Notes: generated by a model not told the origin, from the letters alone. 64,000 nt of DNA from Cervus elaphus (GCF_910594005.1 NC_057819.1:127817669-127881668), one strand, 5' to 3'; shown: positions 10,370 to 23,204, counted from the stretch's first letter. Translations and numbers: made by a program.

Positions 10370-10800
10370 TTCGTGCGCGGAGAGCAGCGTGAGGGTCGAG
10401 GGAGGAAAGGCGGAGACCACCGGGACTCCAGCCGGTTCCTGCACACCCAGCGGGAGGAAAGAGGAAGTGTGATCGGGAAGGGCCCGAGCCGCTGCCGCCA
10501 TTGGCCGGCAGGCCTGTCAGTCGCCTGGGGGCTGAGGCTGAAAAGAGGAAGAAGGAGCTCGGGGCTCCTGCCTGGAAGGGAGGGCGGAGGGCTGAGCCCG
10601 GCTGAGCCAGGGGGCGTGGGGGCTGGGACAGCAGGCCAACGGGCAGGGCGGGGCTGCCTTCGATCGGGCCACTTCTCTCATTCTGCACTCTCCTGATTCA
10701 GGGTGGCATTGTGTGTCCCGGCGTGCGGGAGCCAGTCCCCGAAGAGAGGCGAGGCTGAGCCCAGAGCGCTGGGTCGCTTCAGCAGGGAAGACTCCCTTCC
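10370..10800. promoter_or_regulatory. second CpG-dense block just upstream of the ATG exon
   Basis: By eye I count about 30 CpGs between 10370 and 10790, in sequence that is roughly 60-65% GC. That is a sharp contrast to the intron on its left. It holds a GC box (GGGCGGGG, about 10646-10653), another GGGCGG about 75 bases upstream, and a GCCGCCATTGGCC segment (10494-10506) with an inverted CCAAT core and a YY1-like CCAT. It abuts exon 2. An alternative promoter giving transcripts that start within or beside exon 2 is possible but unproven. Confidence 0.5.
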
Positions 10801-10812
10801 CCCCCGCTCCAG

Positions 10813-10971
<159 letters not shown>

Positions 10972-12624
10972 TGATAACACACAAAGAAGCTGTGCGTGTC
11001 CTTGTTTCGTCGCCCACTTTAACATTACCACGCTGGGTGATTTGGAAAGCTAGACACCTGGTGGAATATCAAATATGACTTAAGATGGTTGGGGTGATGT
11101 ACGATCTTTAACTGCCTTTGTGTGAATGCCTCAAGTATTTATACTTGCTTGTTGATATTGGTAGTTCATGTAGAGTTTTTTTTTGTTGTTTTTTGTTTTT
11201 TTTTAAGAAGGATTTGTGAAAAGCAGTCAATTAGTCTTATTTTACTTACTCAAAAGATTTTTGCATTCTGGAATGTGATCCTAGTAGGTTAGAAATGAAT
11301 TTACCCTAGTGTAGAGGGGTGGTTGGAAGTACATGGCAAAACTTACTGAAGAACCTCGGTGTATTCTTACTCTTTGTGAAACAGCTAATGGAGTTCTAAA
11401 TAACAAGGTTCAACTTGCTGTTGTACAAGTCAGATTTCGATTTTCTTGAAAGAAACTTGAGCAGTGACTCCATATTAGACTCCTAATTGCACGAAAGAAA
11501 CCTGCTGACAGTTTAAAAATAAGCTTCTTTACAGCTTGCAGCTCATTTTGATTCGTCTTCCACCTGGCGCGTGTTAATCAGGGCAGCATGGCCAGTGGCT
11601 TGCCCTTTTGGACAGGTAGTTTATTTTTACACGGGTGGGTGTTATCGAATAGTGCATCAACCCTGGGAAGAACCTGGAGCTTAATATTTGAGTCTTCACT
11701 GTGTCTCCAGTTTTGACTTTTTCCTGCTGAACCTCAATCACATGGTTGGAATTTGCCAACCAGTTGTTTATTACCATTGAATGAAATTATTAGCATTTTA
11801 TAAAGAAGAAAGTGGGAATATAGAAATATGATTCTTTATCAAAGGACTAGTGACATGTTTTTAAGTTTTGTGGACCTGAGGAGAGTTATTCTCTCGCTCT
11901 AACTACTACTAGAGGCATAGAGTTGTGCTCTGAAGTTAGCTGCACGGTAGTTTTTCCTCATGTTAGAATTGTAGGTTTTACTTCATAGAAGGTGATAAAG
12001 AGCCTTTAAGGAGGAAACTGCATGTGTTCTTTTCAGCTCTTTTTGCGATGCCAAGCTTTTTGACAGTATTCTCAAAGTAAGCACAAAATTGTCAGAAAGC
12101 AGACAAAACCAGCTGAGTGAAGTACTATACATCGTCTCTTTCAATTTCTTTAGGTAGAAATCACCAAACTTAGACCCTAAATTATTCTATCATTGATGTA
12201 CAGAGGAGATTGATGTTTTCCTAGGTGATTATATTTTCAGCAGATAACCTCCTGAAACCATAAGGATTGACTCTTCAAAGAGGAAGAAAAAAGACAAGTA
12301 GCCACATTTGTCACTTGTACAAAAATGCTTTGGGGTCAAGCTTCTGGGTTTTGTTTGTTTGTTTACTTAAATACAAATTAGAGTTTTTTGTTAAGCTTAC
12401 CCTAGAAACTTGAAACTTGCACCTAGAAGGTCATATTTTTTCTTTAAGTCTATCCAGCTGCAATGCACATTTAGCACTGAAGCAACAGATCAAAACAAAA
12501 CTGAGCTTGAGGTCTGTTTAGAGAATTTTTAGGTGAGAACTTTCCCTGTTGGTACTACCACTGAAGTTAGTCTTGGATCACGAGCATTTTGTAAGTTCTC
12601 CATCTTAAATCGGTAAACTTCTTG

Positions 12625-12950
12625 TTGTTCAGTCACTAAAGTTGTGTCTGACTCTGCGACCCCATGGACTGCAGCACGCCAGGCTTCCTTGTCTTCCGTA
12701 TCTCCTGGAGTTTGCTCAAACTCATGTCCATTGAGTCGGTGATGCCATCTAATTATATCATCCTCTGTTGCCTCCTTCTCCTCTTGCCTTCAGTCTTTCC
12801 CAGCATCAGGGTCTTTTCCATCAGTCAGCTCTTCACATCAGGTGGCCAAAGTATTGGAGCTTCAGCATCAGTCCTTCCAGTGAATATTCAGGGTTGATTT
12901 CCTTTGGGATTGATTGGCTTGCTCTCCTTGCTGTCCAGTGACACTTGTTC
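12625..12950 (-). mobile_element. BovB LINE 3' fragment, 5'-truncated
   Basis: The BovB 3' end is in antisense, from 'gttcagtcactaaagttgtg' to about 12938. A perfect 10-base duplication AAACTTCTTG (12615-12624 and 12951-12960) flanks it. At the 5' (right) junction ACACTTGTTC (12941-12950) is mirrored by GAACAAGTGT (12960-12969), a perfect inverted repeat of unclear origin. Frame 12664-12897 is LINE antisense and not a gene. Confidence 0.85.
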
Positions 12951-14180
12951 AAACTTCTTGAACAAGTGTAATATCCTTTCCCATCCCACAATGAGGATGA
13001 TACTGTAATTTTTTAATGAAATTTTTATGATGGAAGAGAAAGTGAATCAGAGTGCTCACATTTACTTTCAGAGTGTCTGGTGAGAGAGAAAATACATATG
13101 TTTGGTTCTTTCCAGTTTGGCAGATAACTGGCATATGAAGTCATAATGCCATTATTGCTTTTGAATGGTAGCCGTTAGCTGTTTGTTAGTAATCTTGTGG
13201 CTTTACTCCAAAAAAAAGTGACGATACAGTAGTTGCCCTTTGTCTCATAATTCTGTGAAACAGCTGAGTGAAGAGAAGGGACACTGCTTTGTCTTAAATG
13301 CTGTTATTTAAAAAATAATTTTCTTTTCTTATGATTATTCAGGGAGTAACTGGCTTCATTTGGGTGGCTGTGATTTGTTTTGCTAACTCTTTAGGTTGTT
13401 AGTTGTGAGCCAGATTATGGTTAGAAGTGGCTGGAAAGCATTGGCCAGATTCCCTCGATTGAAATAAGCATGTATTTTCTCTCTGTTGATAAGAGGGATA
13501 CATACATATGGGCATTGAATACATTTTATTTGAAAATAATGAAATAGAAAGAGGCTCAGCCCTCTGCCTCTGGCTAGAGTTCCTGGTTAACTTTTGGTGG
13601 ATGTTGATGCCTGTCCTCCAGCACACCACTTCCTTAATTTCTATCTGACTTGTACTTCCCTGAGAAAAGAGAACAAGTTAAAACAGCTTTTTGGAAGCCT
13701 TAAGGCTTCAATATATCTGCCTTTGTTAATTTCCCTCTTTAAAAAAGCTTACTTTTTCTTAAGGAGGGCCAGGGAGGGCACTGGGACGTACTGAATGGAG
13801 GAAGCTGCTCTTCTGCAGTTTCAGGCCTTACATAGCTGAAAGGAACCTAAATTTCGCCCCCATTGAAGGGCAGCCTTGGGATAGCCCCAGGGGTTCTCCA
13901 CTGAGGCCCTGAATCCTCTGCGCTAGAGTACACAGAATGCTGAGCTTATCTGAAGTTGCATCTGCCTTCTAGTGGCTTTTCTGTACCTCTGCTTCAGATA
14001 GGAATTAAGAGACTGTTTTGAGTTCTCAAACCTGGGCTCATTGCATTCTTGAGCTGGATCCTCATTTTCTGTTGAGACAGACCTTTGACTCTTGAAGAAT
14101 ACCAGCGGTAGATCATCTCATGATCTTCTCTGTCTGGCACGGACCTCCTTTCCAGGTTCCTAAACTGCTTTAAAATTCCG

Positions 14181-14218
14181 TCTTGGAGTTCAGTGCTGGT
14201 CTTGGAGTTCAGTGCTGG
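14181..14218. repeat. 19-base tandem duplication
   Basis: The unit TCTTGGAGTTCAGTGCTGG occurs twice in perfect head-to-tail order (14181-14199 and 14200-14218). Confidence 0.95.
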
Positions 14219-14394
14219 TGGCCCTGTTTCACGCTTACATAGCGTCTCCATGAGCCACGTTCTGGGGTCCGTGGCCTTGAGAGTTGGGGGAGAAATAGAT
14301 GTACTTTGTCCCTTCAGGAACTCTAAAATAAGAGAAATAAGGTAAGTATGTGAAACAGTGTGCAAGAGTGTGTAAAATTAGAGGATCTTCAGAA

Positions 14395-14500
14395 CAGGAA
14401 GAGACTTCCGTGTTTTACAGGTGAGGAAATGGTGGCCCTGGAGGCTGATGTGTCACAGCTGTTAGTGCTGGTCTGGGGTTTGAGAGAATGCTGAAGCTGG
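14395..14500 (-). repeat. MIR-like SINE fragment
   Basis: 'ttttacaggtgaggaaatgg' and the later 'gtcacagctgttagtgctgg' follow MIR in antisense, diverged. Confidence 0.5.
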
Positions 14501-15644
14501 GTCTCACACTTGAACTGCCAGTGTAACTTAGAGGAGAGAGCTGCTTGGAGGAGGCCTGACTTGCACTGTCCTTGTGTTGAGCAGGGGGAGGGGGAGCAGG
14601 ACTGGTCTTGTTGTGTTTGAGACAGGAATGTTAGAATAAGGTGATAGTCTGTGACAGAATGGAAAATAAGATAGAATTGGAGCCAAGCAAGAAAAACTCA
14701 GTAAGAGTTTGATCTTGTCCTTAAGCCTCTGAAGGTTATTAGCTGTTGATGAAAGTATCCTCTGTGTAAATGTAATGATTTCTAGGAGTAGAGCCTGGAG
14801 TCCCAGCCTGGTGGGTCACAGTTATCAGGCTGTGAGATACGGACCTGCACAGGTCCTGGAGACTGGGAGTGGACAGGGGTGCTTTGAGGAAAAGGAAATA
14901 TAATGGGATTATATAATGGGATTTCTGCCTGTCACCGGGGGCGGGGGGCATTTGAATGCATCTCCTGTGTAACTGAGAAAAGAATGTCCATTGAGTATGC
15001 TTCTGAGAACCCGGAATATGAACTACAGTTTGATTAATTACAGTTTTCACAACAGCTCGTAAGTCCTGAATTTGAGTACACAAGTCTCATTTCAGGTGTT
15101 TGAACATCATACCTAAAAACTAAGATAGGGTAGTTTTTTTTCCTTGAGTGTTTCAAAATGTGAGTATTGGTATAGTTTTTGAAGTATTTCTTTGCCTATT
15201 GATAAGAATTGTTACCCATCTTGTTAACTAAACTGAAAATGTTGCGTTTAACCCTTAAGAATGAGGACAGTTTGAGTTCTCTTAGAACAGTTTGTTTGCC
15301 TTTCATTGTATGTATTTCACCCTCTGCCATCTGAATGGACTATTTCTAAATAGGTGCTAAGAATGAACTTTCAGTTCCTATGCAGTGTTCCTTTTTGAGG
15401 GGACCCGGGCCCGGGGAGGTGGGGGAACTGGCTGAAGACCAGTCATCCCTGTTTGGAGAAAGAAATGTCTAAGGAAACGCATTGTTCCTTTGGGGTCTTC
15501 AGTTTTGACCGCCATGAGCCATTATAGTTAAGTCATCATTGAAGGTGACTTTTGACATCAATGAAGTAGCTCATCATTGAGCTCCTGTTGATGGGGCATT
15601 TAATATGTGCCTTAAAGTTATATGTGATTTCTGATTTGGGGCAT

Positions 15645-15745
15645 CGAAATGTTGGCATTATTAGTGCCATCTCGTGGGTGCAGAAGCTAACTAACGGGCT
15701 CAGGTAAGAGGCAGAGCTGGGGATTGATCTTCAGCTGGTGACAGT
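15645..15745 (-). repeat. MIR-like SINE fragment
   Basis: 'gggctcaggtaagaggcagag' in part, then 'ctggggattgatcttcag', resembles the antisense MIR core. It is weakly conserved. Confidence 0.4.
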
Positions 15746-16376
15746 ACTCCCCCTACGGTATGTTACCGCCCCTGTTAACCATCAGGTGTGAGTGAACCAG
15801 AAATAGAAACTTCTCGGCAGTCCTGAACTGCTCACCTACCAGGCACGGACGGCTGTCTCATGGCACTGTTTATGCATAGTGACTTAATGGACATCCTACC
15901 TAAAGTAAGCTGAGGTTAATTATAAAAGGAAATGAGGTAGGGGGAACGGTCATTTCGCTTGTCCGGTGAGAAAAGATGATAAACACGGACCCACCCTCTC
16001 TTGGCGAGGGTATGGGGATATGGGTTTTGTCACCTCCCGCCAGTAGAGGTTTGTGTGAATATAGTTGGTTTTTCTGAACAGTGGCTTGGTGATTCGGGTT
16101 AGACCATAAAATGACCCAGCAATTCTACTTTTAAGAATTCAGTCTTAAGAAAATTCACACACATATTTATAAAAAGTGTAGATATAAGGATATTTATTTC
16201 AGTGAATCTATATACCACCTAGAAAAGAAATTTCTGCAATTCAATTATGAAATAGGATCATTTTTAAGATGCACTTCAGAGATATTAAAAGATGTAAAAA
16301 AAGGCATCTTCGAATCCATAGAATTACCTGTTAGGGGAAAAAACCTTACAAGAACTGATTATGGTGTCTGTAAAGT

Positions 16377-16557
16377 GGGCTTCCCAGGTGGCTCAGTGGT
16401 AAAGAATCTGCCTGCTGTGCAGAAGATGTGCGTTTGACCCCCTGGAGGAGGGAATGGCAACCCACTCCTGTATTCTTGCCTGGAAAATCCCATGGACCGA
16501 GGGGCCTGGTGGGTTACAGTCCATGGAGTTGCAAAGATAGACACAACTGAGCAACTA
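16377..16557 (+). mobile_element. Bov-tA SINE with internal deletion
   Basis: The sense copy runs from 'gggcttcccaggtggctcag' to 'cacaactgagcaac'. The usual stretch between the tRNA-like head and 'cccctggag' is missing, shortening the element at about 16438. The ORFs at 16359-16833 pass through it. Confidence 0.88.
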
Positions 16558-17292
16558 GAAAACAGCGCCTTTTTTGAGGAAAATGTTGGTCTTTTTGGCA
16601 GGTATGTCCTCTTTTCTGCCTCCTGGTGGGTGTGGAGTGAGACAGCTGTGGTAAGGTGCTCCAGGCCTGACTCGCCTTCGGATCCTGACTCTGCCACCGG
16701 CAGGTCCCGCCTTGTGGGCTTGGGAAGCTCTGCTTGGGCTCTGCCATCCTCAGAATGGGACCAATGGCATCTGCCTTCCCAGAGTCACAGTGACGATTCA
16801 AGAACTAATGCATTAGTGTGCTTCAGGCAGTGACTTGCATTAAGTAGATAGTTGTGCTTCCTGCCATTAATTGTATTAATGTTTCTCATACACACAACTT
16901 TGGTAAGAGGGTGTCTGTCCAGCCACTGGTTGAGGTAACTGTTAAGTCACATGACTCGATGCACACAACTGGCCTGGTGCTTGTCCTAAACTTACCTCGA
17001 ACTCGGAACTGTGTACACTGTCCCAGAGCTGAGCTGAAAGCGTGATATTGATGGAGGAGTGTGTGAAAGAAGTCGTTTCTTTGTTCTTAATAGTCTGGTC
17101 TCTTTTAGGGTTAAGCTGGGAAGCAGAGAGGCAAGTATTTAGCCCAGTGTCCTGCTGGGGACCTCACTGTTGTATATTTCTTGGGCTGAGTGGGGCTTTG
17201 GGATTATGCTGTTGGCTAATATTAGAAATGATAGATGAAACAGCCTTGGAAAAACTCCTTATTATATTTTCTATAAGGTGTCCTTCATTATT

Positions 17293-17447
17293 AGGACTTC
17301 CCTGGTGGCTCAAATGTTAAAGAATCTCCCTTGCAATGCAGGAGATGTGGGTTCGATCCCTGAGTCGGGAAGATCCCCTGGAGAAGGGAATGGCTACCCA
17401 CTCCATATTCTTGTTCAGAGAATCCCATGGACAGAGGAGCCTGGAGT
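17293..17447 (+). mobile_element. Bov-tA SINE, 3'-truncated
   Basis: The head and middle ('acttccctggtggctcaaat' to 'ggacagaggagcctgg') are intact. The usual 3' end with 'gtcgcaaagagtc' is absent. Confidence 0.85.
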
Positions 17448-18109
17448 CTTGATTATTATAGGCGTCCCCAGGCAGGACTTGTGGGAGAATGTTTTCTGTG
17501 GTCTCAGTACCTAGAAGAGGTATATTTTCCCCTCAGACAGCTTTTTGAAATCATAAGGAAGCTTTACAAACAAGGCTTTGGTATGTTCCCTTCCTTATCA
17601 TGTAGGAAAGCTTAGAGCCTCCTTTGGTCTCATTTCTAACAGTAGCTCCTATGTTTTCTGTCCTAATGTTTTTATTGAAACAGGTAATAATATTAGTGGT
17701 TAAATAGTGTTTTTTCATGCTAACAATGGCTTTGATTTTTAACTAATTTGTTTTTTCTTTAACAGCAGAGCTTTAAAATCTACATTTAGCAAAACGGCAA
17801 AGACTTGTAATACTTTGCTTTTGAAAACTACAGAAGGCATCAGTTTAAAGCATCAGTTTGTTTTTTTTTTTAAGTGAGAGGAACTGTATTTTGGACCTTG
17901 AAACTGTAAACCTCACAGAGAACAAGAGAGCAGTGTATTTCCAGTCAGAATATTGATCATGCATGTTTTCTTTGTGTCATTATTTCATAGGTCTTTTATT
18001 TTCCTGGATGAATGTGTATGGTTTGAAATGGATTGCTAGAGGAAAAAGAATATATTTGCATTTTATTATCAGTTTTTCCATTTTTCTTAACATTTAAAAT
18101 TACTTTAAC

Positions 18110-18430
18110 AGACATTTAAAAAAGGAAATTCAAAGGCCTACGTAAACTCTTCACTCCAGCATTTTTACTATCACAGATCTCTTCTAGGCTTTATCGTTGT
18201 ACAAACATTTTTATAGTGGTATGATTATAGTGGACTTAAAATTCAACATATGTTACTATTTTCCTGTATTTGTTTTACTAATTATTTTTAATGGTTTATT
18301 TAGTATTTTTAGTATTTGTAGTTACTGTTCTATAATTGATTTAGATATTTTCCTATTGCTGGATATTTAACTTGTTTCTATTAAAAATTTAGTGCATAAT
18401 CTCAGAGGAGGCTTTTGATTGTTTGATGCT
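18110..18430 (-). repeat. possible old L1M-like fragment
   Basis: The AT-rich text contains 'tttttatagtggtatgatta', 'ctattgctggatatttaact' and 'tgtttctattaaaaatttag', in the order of antisense L1M. Borders and family are uncertain. Confidence 0.35.
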
Positions 18431-20373
18431 CTATTGTCCTAAAGGACTGAACAGATTACCTACTTGAGATCACGTTAAATGAGAATGGCCTGTAATCTTA
18501 GAATACACACAATAATAGTGCAGCTAGTGTTGGCTTCATTCTCTGTCCTCCTTTAACAATAGAACATTATTTCACAGTTTGACAGTGTTTTATAAGACTG
18601 TGGAACCAGATTTGTGAAGTGATTAAAATCCCTTCAGCATCTAAGATACTTCACAACAGCATACAATTTTTCTGAAGCACATTTTATTTCATACTGTTTT
18701 TTCAGGTGATTAATTTACTTTTATATAGCTGTGTCAAGTAAACAAGTAATATTGATGGCTAAGAAATTTGATGTGTATTTACAGATGTAGTTTTAATTCA
18801 GTTTTACTTCTCTGGCTAAATGAATCCCTTCTAGAGGGAGATCATCCATCCTCACTCATGTTTGGAAAAAGATGGGAAGACAGACAAACCAGGCTTTGTT
18901 TAGTTGATGCTGCAAATGTTTAGCTTTAGAGCCAGGAGGCTCTGCTGAGAGCTTTTGAGAAAAAAGTAGAGTGACTTATTGAAACATCCTCATGTTCTTA
19001 CATGTACTGCGATGTAAAGAAAAAAGAAAACGGTCATGTTTTCTCTGTTGGGATGACTGAGAACGGTCGCTTTCTATAGCATGCTTTTCTATAATGGAGA
19101 TTTTTATAGGTATATATTAGTTTCATAATCAGAAAAGCCATAAAAAAGCAAAAACACAACAGTAGTCTTCCAGATGTCAGTGTATAACTCAACAAACATT
19201 TTAGGGTCTCTGTTGCTTTCTTAAAAGGAGAAGAAATCACAGTATATGGTTTCATAGACTAAATTTGTTTTAGTTCTTTTTGGTGCAGGCATGCAAGTAT
19301 CTCCACATTGTCTAGGTCTACTCCATAGAATGATGTAAAATAGAGAATATACAGCGGTAAGCTAAAAGCCTGCTCGGCCCTTTTCCTTATTAAAAACTAA
19401 GATTGGCCCTAAAGCTGGTATTGCTGCCCAGATTTCTAGTTTCATCTCGCTTATCTTTTCCTTGCACCTGATACAAAACTAGTGTAATGTGCTTTCTTAC
19501 TTACGTCATTTTGATTTCGGTCTGTCTCCAAACTGGACTGAGATTAGTAATGCAGCCAAATTGTAGTTTTTCAGAGGTTTAGTTATCTATGTCTCCTTTC
19601 TTGTCTGTCTATATTTAGCTTTAATCAAGTTAATGTTTTATTTATAACATCTATAAAAGTGTTTGGCTTTGAAAAGTAAAATTAAGAGAAGAAATAAGGA
19701 TTTGCAGTTATTAGTGGGTTTTAATTATCTGTTGTGCACTGAAAAAAATCAGATGTCTTTATTTCATTCTTTTTAATTGTTTATCAAAGTAGTTTAATAG
19801 AAAAGTATAAAGGAAAGTTAGGCCATAATCCATCCTGTCAGCCAGATAATTTTTTGAAATTAAATAAACAGATGTTGTACTCATTAGCAGATGTAAAAGG
19901 CAGGCATTCTTCCCATAGAAAATAACTGTTCTGCTTTTCTGTAACCTTCAGGAAAAAAAAACATTTAACGAATATAGCCATAGGTGCTTTCTGTCTATTT
20001 TCTGGGTATGTTGAGAAGCACAGTGAAGCCATATGCAAAATTGTAATAATGTAAGTAAGCAGGTACTTCATCTTCAGAAGGAAGGATGGGGTTTCTGTTT
20101 AAATGTACTGAACCTCTTTAGAAAAAAGCAGTAGCTCGAAAGGTTTCTTTGCCAGCCTATCAGAGAAGATAATAATGATTAAGACTTCATCAAAGTCACA
20201 TGTTTTAGCTGAGTCAGAGTAGATCTTGAACCTGAAATTGGTGTTAATTTTCCCAGAAGCTGTGCTAATATTATCTGCATCTGATATCCAAATGAATCTG
20301 TGGCTAATGGGCTCACTTAGTGCTAGAAGTGGAAACTTTTACCCCTGCAAGTCTTTTCCTGGAGACCAATAAA

Positions 20374-20619
20374 GTCTCCAGTACTTTGGCTACCTGATGC
20401 AAAGAGCCAACTCATTGGAAAAGACCCGAATGCTGGGAAAGATTGAGGGCAGGAGGAGAAGGGGACTACAGAGGACGAGATGATGGTTGGATGGTGTCAC
20501 TGACTCAGTGGACATGAGTTTGAGCAAACTCTGGGAAATAGTGAAGGACAGGGAAACCTGGCGTGCTCCAGTCCATGGGGTCACAGAGAGTCAGACATGA
20601 CTGAGTCACTGAACAACAG
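20374..20619 (+). mobile_element. BovB LINE 3' fragment
   Basis: About 245 bases of the BovB 3' end in sense orientation, from 'ccagtactttggctacctga' to 'actgagtcactgaacaacag'. Confidence 0.88.
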
Positions 20620-21035
20620 ATTCAGGCTACTGGCTGAGAAAGAACCAGCGTGTGACCCGGAAGGTCGTCCTCTGTGTCCAGCTGCCCTCTGTCTGCCTTC
20701 TCGGAGCAGCTGATGGGCGTGTACACACCTGGGCAGCTGCTGCCTTAAAGGCTGTAGAAGTTATTTTCAAGTGTAGGCATTAGTGTGTTGGTATTGTGTG
20801 TCACAGTGTAAGTTTTCTGCATGTTTTTTCTGTCACTCTTCTCCTTTCTTATTAGATATTAAAGGCTTTGCAAAAGAAGTAGACTTCTCATTTGCATATT
20901 CTCTGATAACCTGATGAAAAATGATTGATTACTCCTGCTTTGGGAGGGGGTTGAGTTTTATAAACAAAAGAATAGCAACCTCAATCTGAAGTGAACCATG
21001 GCACACTTTTTCCTTTTAATGTAAATATTTATAAA

Positions 21036-21424
21036 TACTTAGAGTATAGCCTCAAATTTCCCTCTAAATGCTGCTTTAGTTACGTCCCATAAATCTGGGT
21101 GTGCAGTGCTTTTTGTTTTCATTAATCTCAAAATATTTTCCAGTTTTTTTTTTTGTTTGACCTATTGGTTATTTAGGAGTGTGGTGTTTAATTTCCACAT
21201 ATTTGTGAATTTCCCAGAATTCCTTCTGCTGCTGATTTCTATTTTAATTCCAATGTGCTTATAGAGCATACTGATTAAAGTTCTTTTACATTTATTGAGG
21301 CTTGTTTTATGGCCTGGCATATGGTCTCTCCTGGAGAATGTTCTGCTGTGTGCTTGAGGTGAATGTATATTCTGCCGTTGGTTTGAGTGTTCTCTAGATG
21401 TCTCTTAGGTCTAGTCGGTTAAGT
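21036..21424 (-). repeat. L1 ORF2 fragment (endonuclease region), antisense
   Basis: Antisense landmarks are 'ttacgtcccataaatctggg', 'ctattggttatttaggagtg' and 'aggtgaatgtatattctgcc', followed by 'gatgtctcttaggtctagt'. They correspond to the L1 endonuclease-encoding part of ORF2 read in reverse. The reading frame is broken. Confidence 0.75.
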
Positions 21425-22664
21425 ATTTTTTTTCCTTGAGTGTGTGTCATGATAAGTTGTAGAATTTTGATGAATTTTTAACACATTATTGACTGGTGGA
21501 TTTTTGCAAAAACTAACACTTGTGGCATTAATACGTCTCTTGTCAACAGTATGTTTAAGACTGCTTACCCCGGTGTCCTGGTGAATCACATGAACAAACT
21601 TGAGTTTTTCCTAGGTTAAGGGTACAGTGCTTAGTGCAAAGGGTTTGAGATACAGATGTATTTAATAATTCACTGTTTTGAGAGCTATGCTAGAGGTATG
21701 CACAGTGTTCTGAATGAAAACAGACTTGGTAAGACAGGTGTATTGAAAAGTTTTCTGAGCCAATTTAGAAACACTCATAACTGCTCTGTCTATCCAGGTG
21801 TGTCTGACATACTGAGGCCTTTTGTTTCTAACATCAGCAAAGCTTACTGCCAAACTCTGAAGAGTTGTTGGAGTTGTCCTAGAACATGTAAACTTAAAAG
21901 GTTAACTGCCTTTCAGTGTATTTGACAGTTACAAAAGTAGACACATTGATAACAACATGGCCATGCAAAGAGCTTCCAATTAATTATGACCCTTCACGTT
22001 TTGTAACCATCAATCTCAATTTTATGCCCATGACACCACCACCCCGCTTTTTAAGGAAATATTTTATGGAAATAGGTTTCTATTACACATTTGTATGTAG
22101 AATATGCTGAATAGTGTTTTTAAGGGGGATTACTTTAAACTAGAACTTTCCAGCTATTGAAAATAGCATGAACTTTTACACTAGTATTTTGTTAACTTCA
22201 GAAATGGAAAGGATTAAACATTTTATTTTCTCCAACACCATATGAATGCAAATTATATTTAACAAGTTTATAGTCCAGCATGGTATACATCTGAAATCTG
22301 CTATCTAGATGTTAGTTTCTAAAGTTTAAAAAATCTGTGGTCAAAGAAGTGGAAAATTGAATACCTTTTCATGAAGCCTTTGAAAGAAAATTGCTCGAGT
22401 AAATAAAGAAGTTCAAGACTCCTCTTCATAGACATGAAAGCATTTACCCAGCTAAACATTTACTCAGTTGTTCATCAGATACAGGGATGGAAGCCCCACA
22501 GTGCAGTGTTCTGTTTACAGGAAGGGTAGAATAAAATGTCAGTGCTCCTTGTGCTCGTAATCAGGGTCCCCCGACAGGGCTCTCTCATTCAGGTAAAAGT
22601 AAAACTGCTACAGCATCTGCAGTCTCTTTACTGAGCAGTTTTCTGGTTGGTTGGTTGGTTTTTT

Positions 22665-22697
22665 TTTTTTACTTTTTTGTATTGGAATCTAGTTAAC
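22665..22697 (-). repeat. L1 3'-end fragment, part 1 (split by BovB)
   Basis: 'tgtattggaatctagtt' is the start of the artiodactyl L1 3' region in antisense. It continues after the BovB insert at 22698-22882. Confidence 0.5.
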
Positions 22698-22882
22698 TGC
22701 TGGGAAAGATCAAGGGCAGAAGGAGAAGAGGGCATCAGAGGATGAGATGGCTGTATGACATCACCAACGCAACGGACATGAATGAACTTGGGCAAAGTTT
22801 GGGAGATGGTGAGGGACAGGATGGTCTGGTGTGCTGCAGTCATGGAGTCGTAGAGAGTTGGACACGACTGGGCGACTGAGCA
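22698..22882 (+). mobile_element. BovB LINE 3' fragment nested in an older L1 piece
   Basis: The BovB tail runs from 'gctgggaaagatcaagggca' to 'gggcgactgagca'. It interrupts an antisense L1 3' end that resumes as 'gattaacaatgtttggtagt', so BovB is the younger insertion. The minus-strand frame 22628-22918 is not a gene. Confidence 0.8.
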
Positions 22883-23010
22883 AAGTTGATTAACAATGTT
22901 TGGTAGTTTCAAGTGCACGACAGTTATGCACGTATCCTTCTGAAAATTCTTTTCCCCTTTAAGTTGTTATGTAATACTGAGCAGAGTTCTCTTTATGAAC
23001 CTAGGGTTTT
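22883..23010 (-). repeat. L1 3'-end fragment, part 2
   Basis: 'gattaacaatgtttggtagt' then 'actgagcagagttctcttta' matches the antisense L1 3' region, which also appears at 55458-55605. Confidence 0.55.
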
Positions 23011-23024
23011 TTTTAACATAGACT

Positions 23025-23204
23025 TTTTTTTTTTAAAGGAAGTTTATTTTAGAACATTTTAGATTTACCAAAAAACTTGCAAAGAGAGCAGCACAGAAAG
23101 ATCCCGTGTATCTCACACCCAGTTTCTCACTAGCGTCTTATATTGGTATAGTACATTTGTTAACAACTAGTGAACCAATACTGATCCATCATTGTAGGTA
23201 TTTT
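23025..23204 (-). repeat. old L1M 3' fragment, part 1
   Basis: 'agatttaccaaaaaacttgc' followed by 'tctcacacccagtttctcac' and 'ctagtgaaccaatactgatc' is the antisense 3' end of an old L1M element. It is interrupted by a CHR-type SINE and resumes at 23467. Confidence 0.7.

Larger units (their letters stand above)
2255..10812 (+). other. GRB2: GRB2 intron 1
   Basis: The intron is 8,558 bases long with donor GTGAGC and acceptor ...CGCTCCAG. It begins in the CpG island and ends in a second CpG-dense block. Repeats inside include a CHR-type SINE (4591-4711), a Bov-A2 dimer (5023-5346), Bov-tA copies (5387-5600, 7185-7383, 8430-8543, 8582-8783), a short BovB tail (6775-6873), MIR fragments and an L1M-like fragment (about 5940-6390). 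From 2680 to 4580, 7400 to 8420 and 8800 to 10360 I see only unique sequence, T-rich tracts and a (TA)n run. No coding exon is supported. Confidence 0.8.

Noticed and set aside
21036..21424. Possible pseudogene in intron 2
   Set aside because: It is an antisense L1 ORF2 fragment rather than a copy of a host gene.
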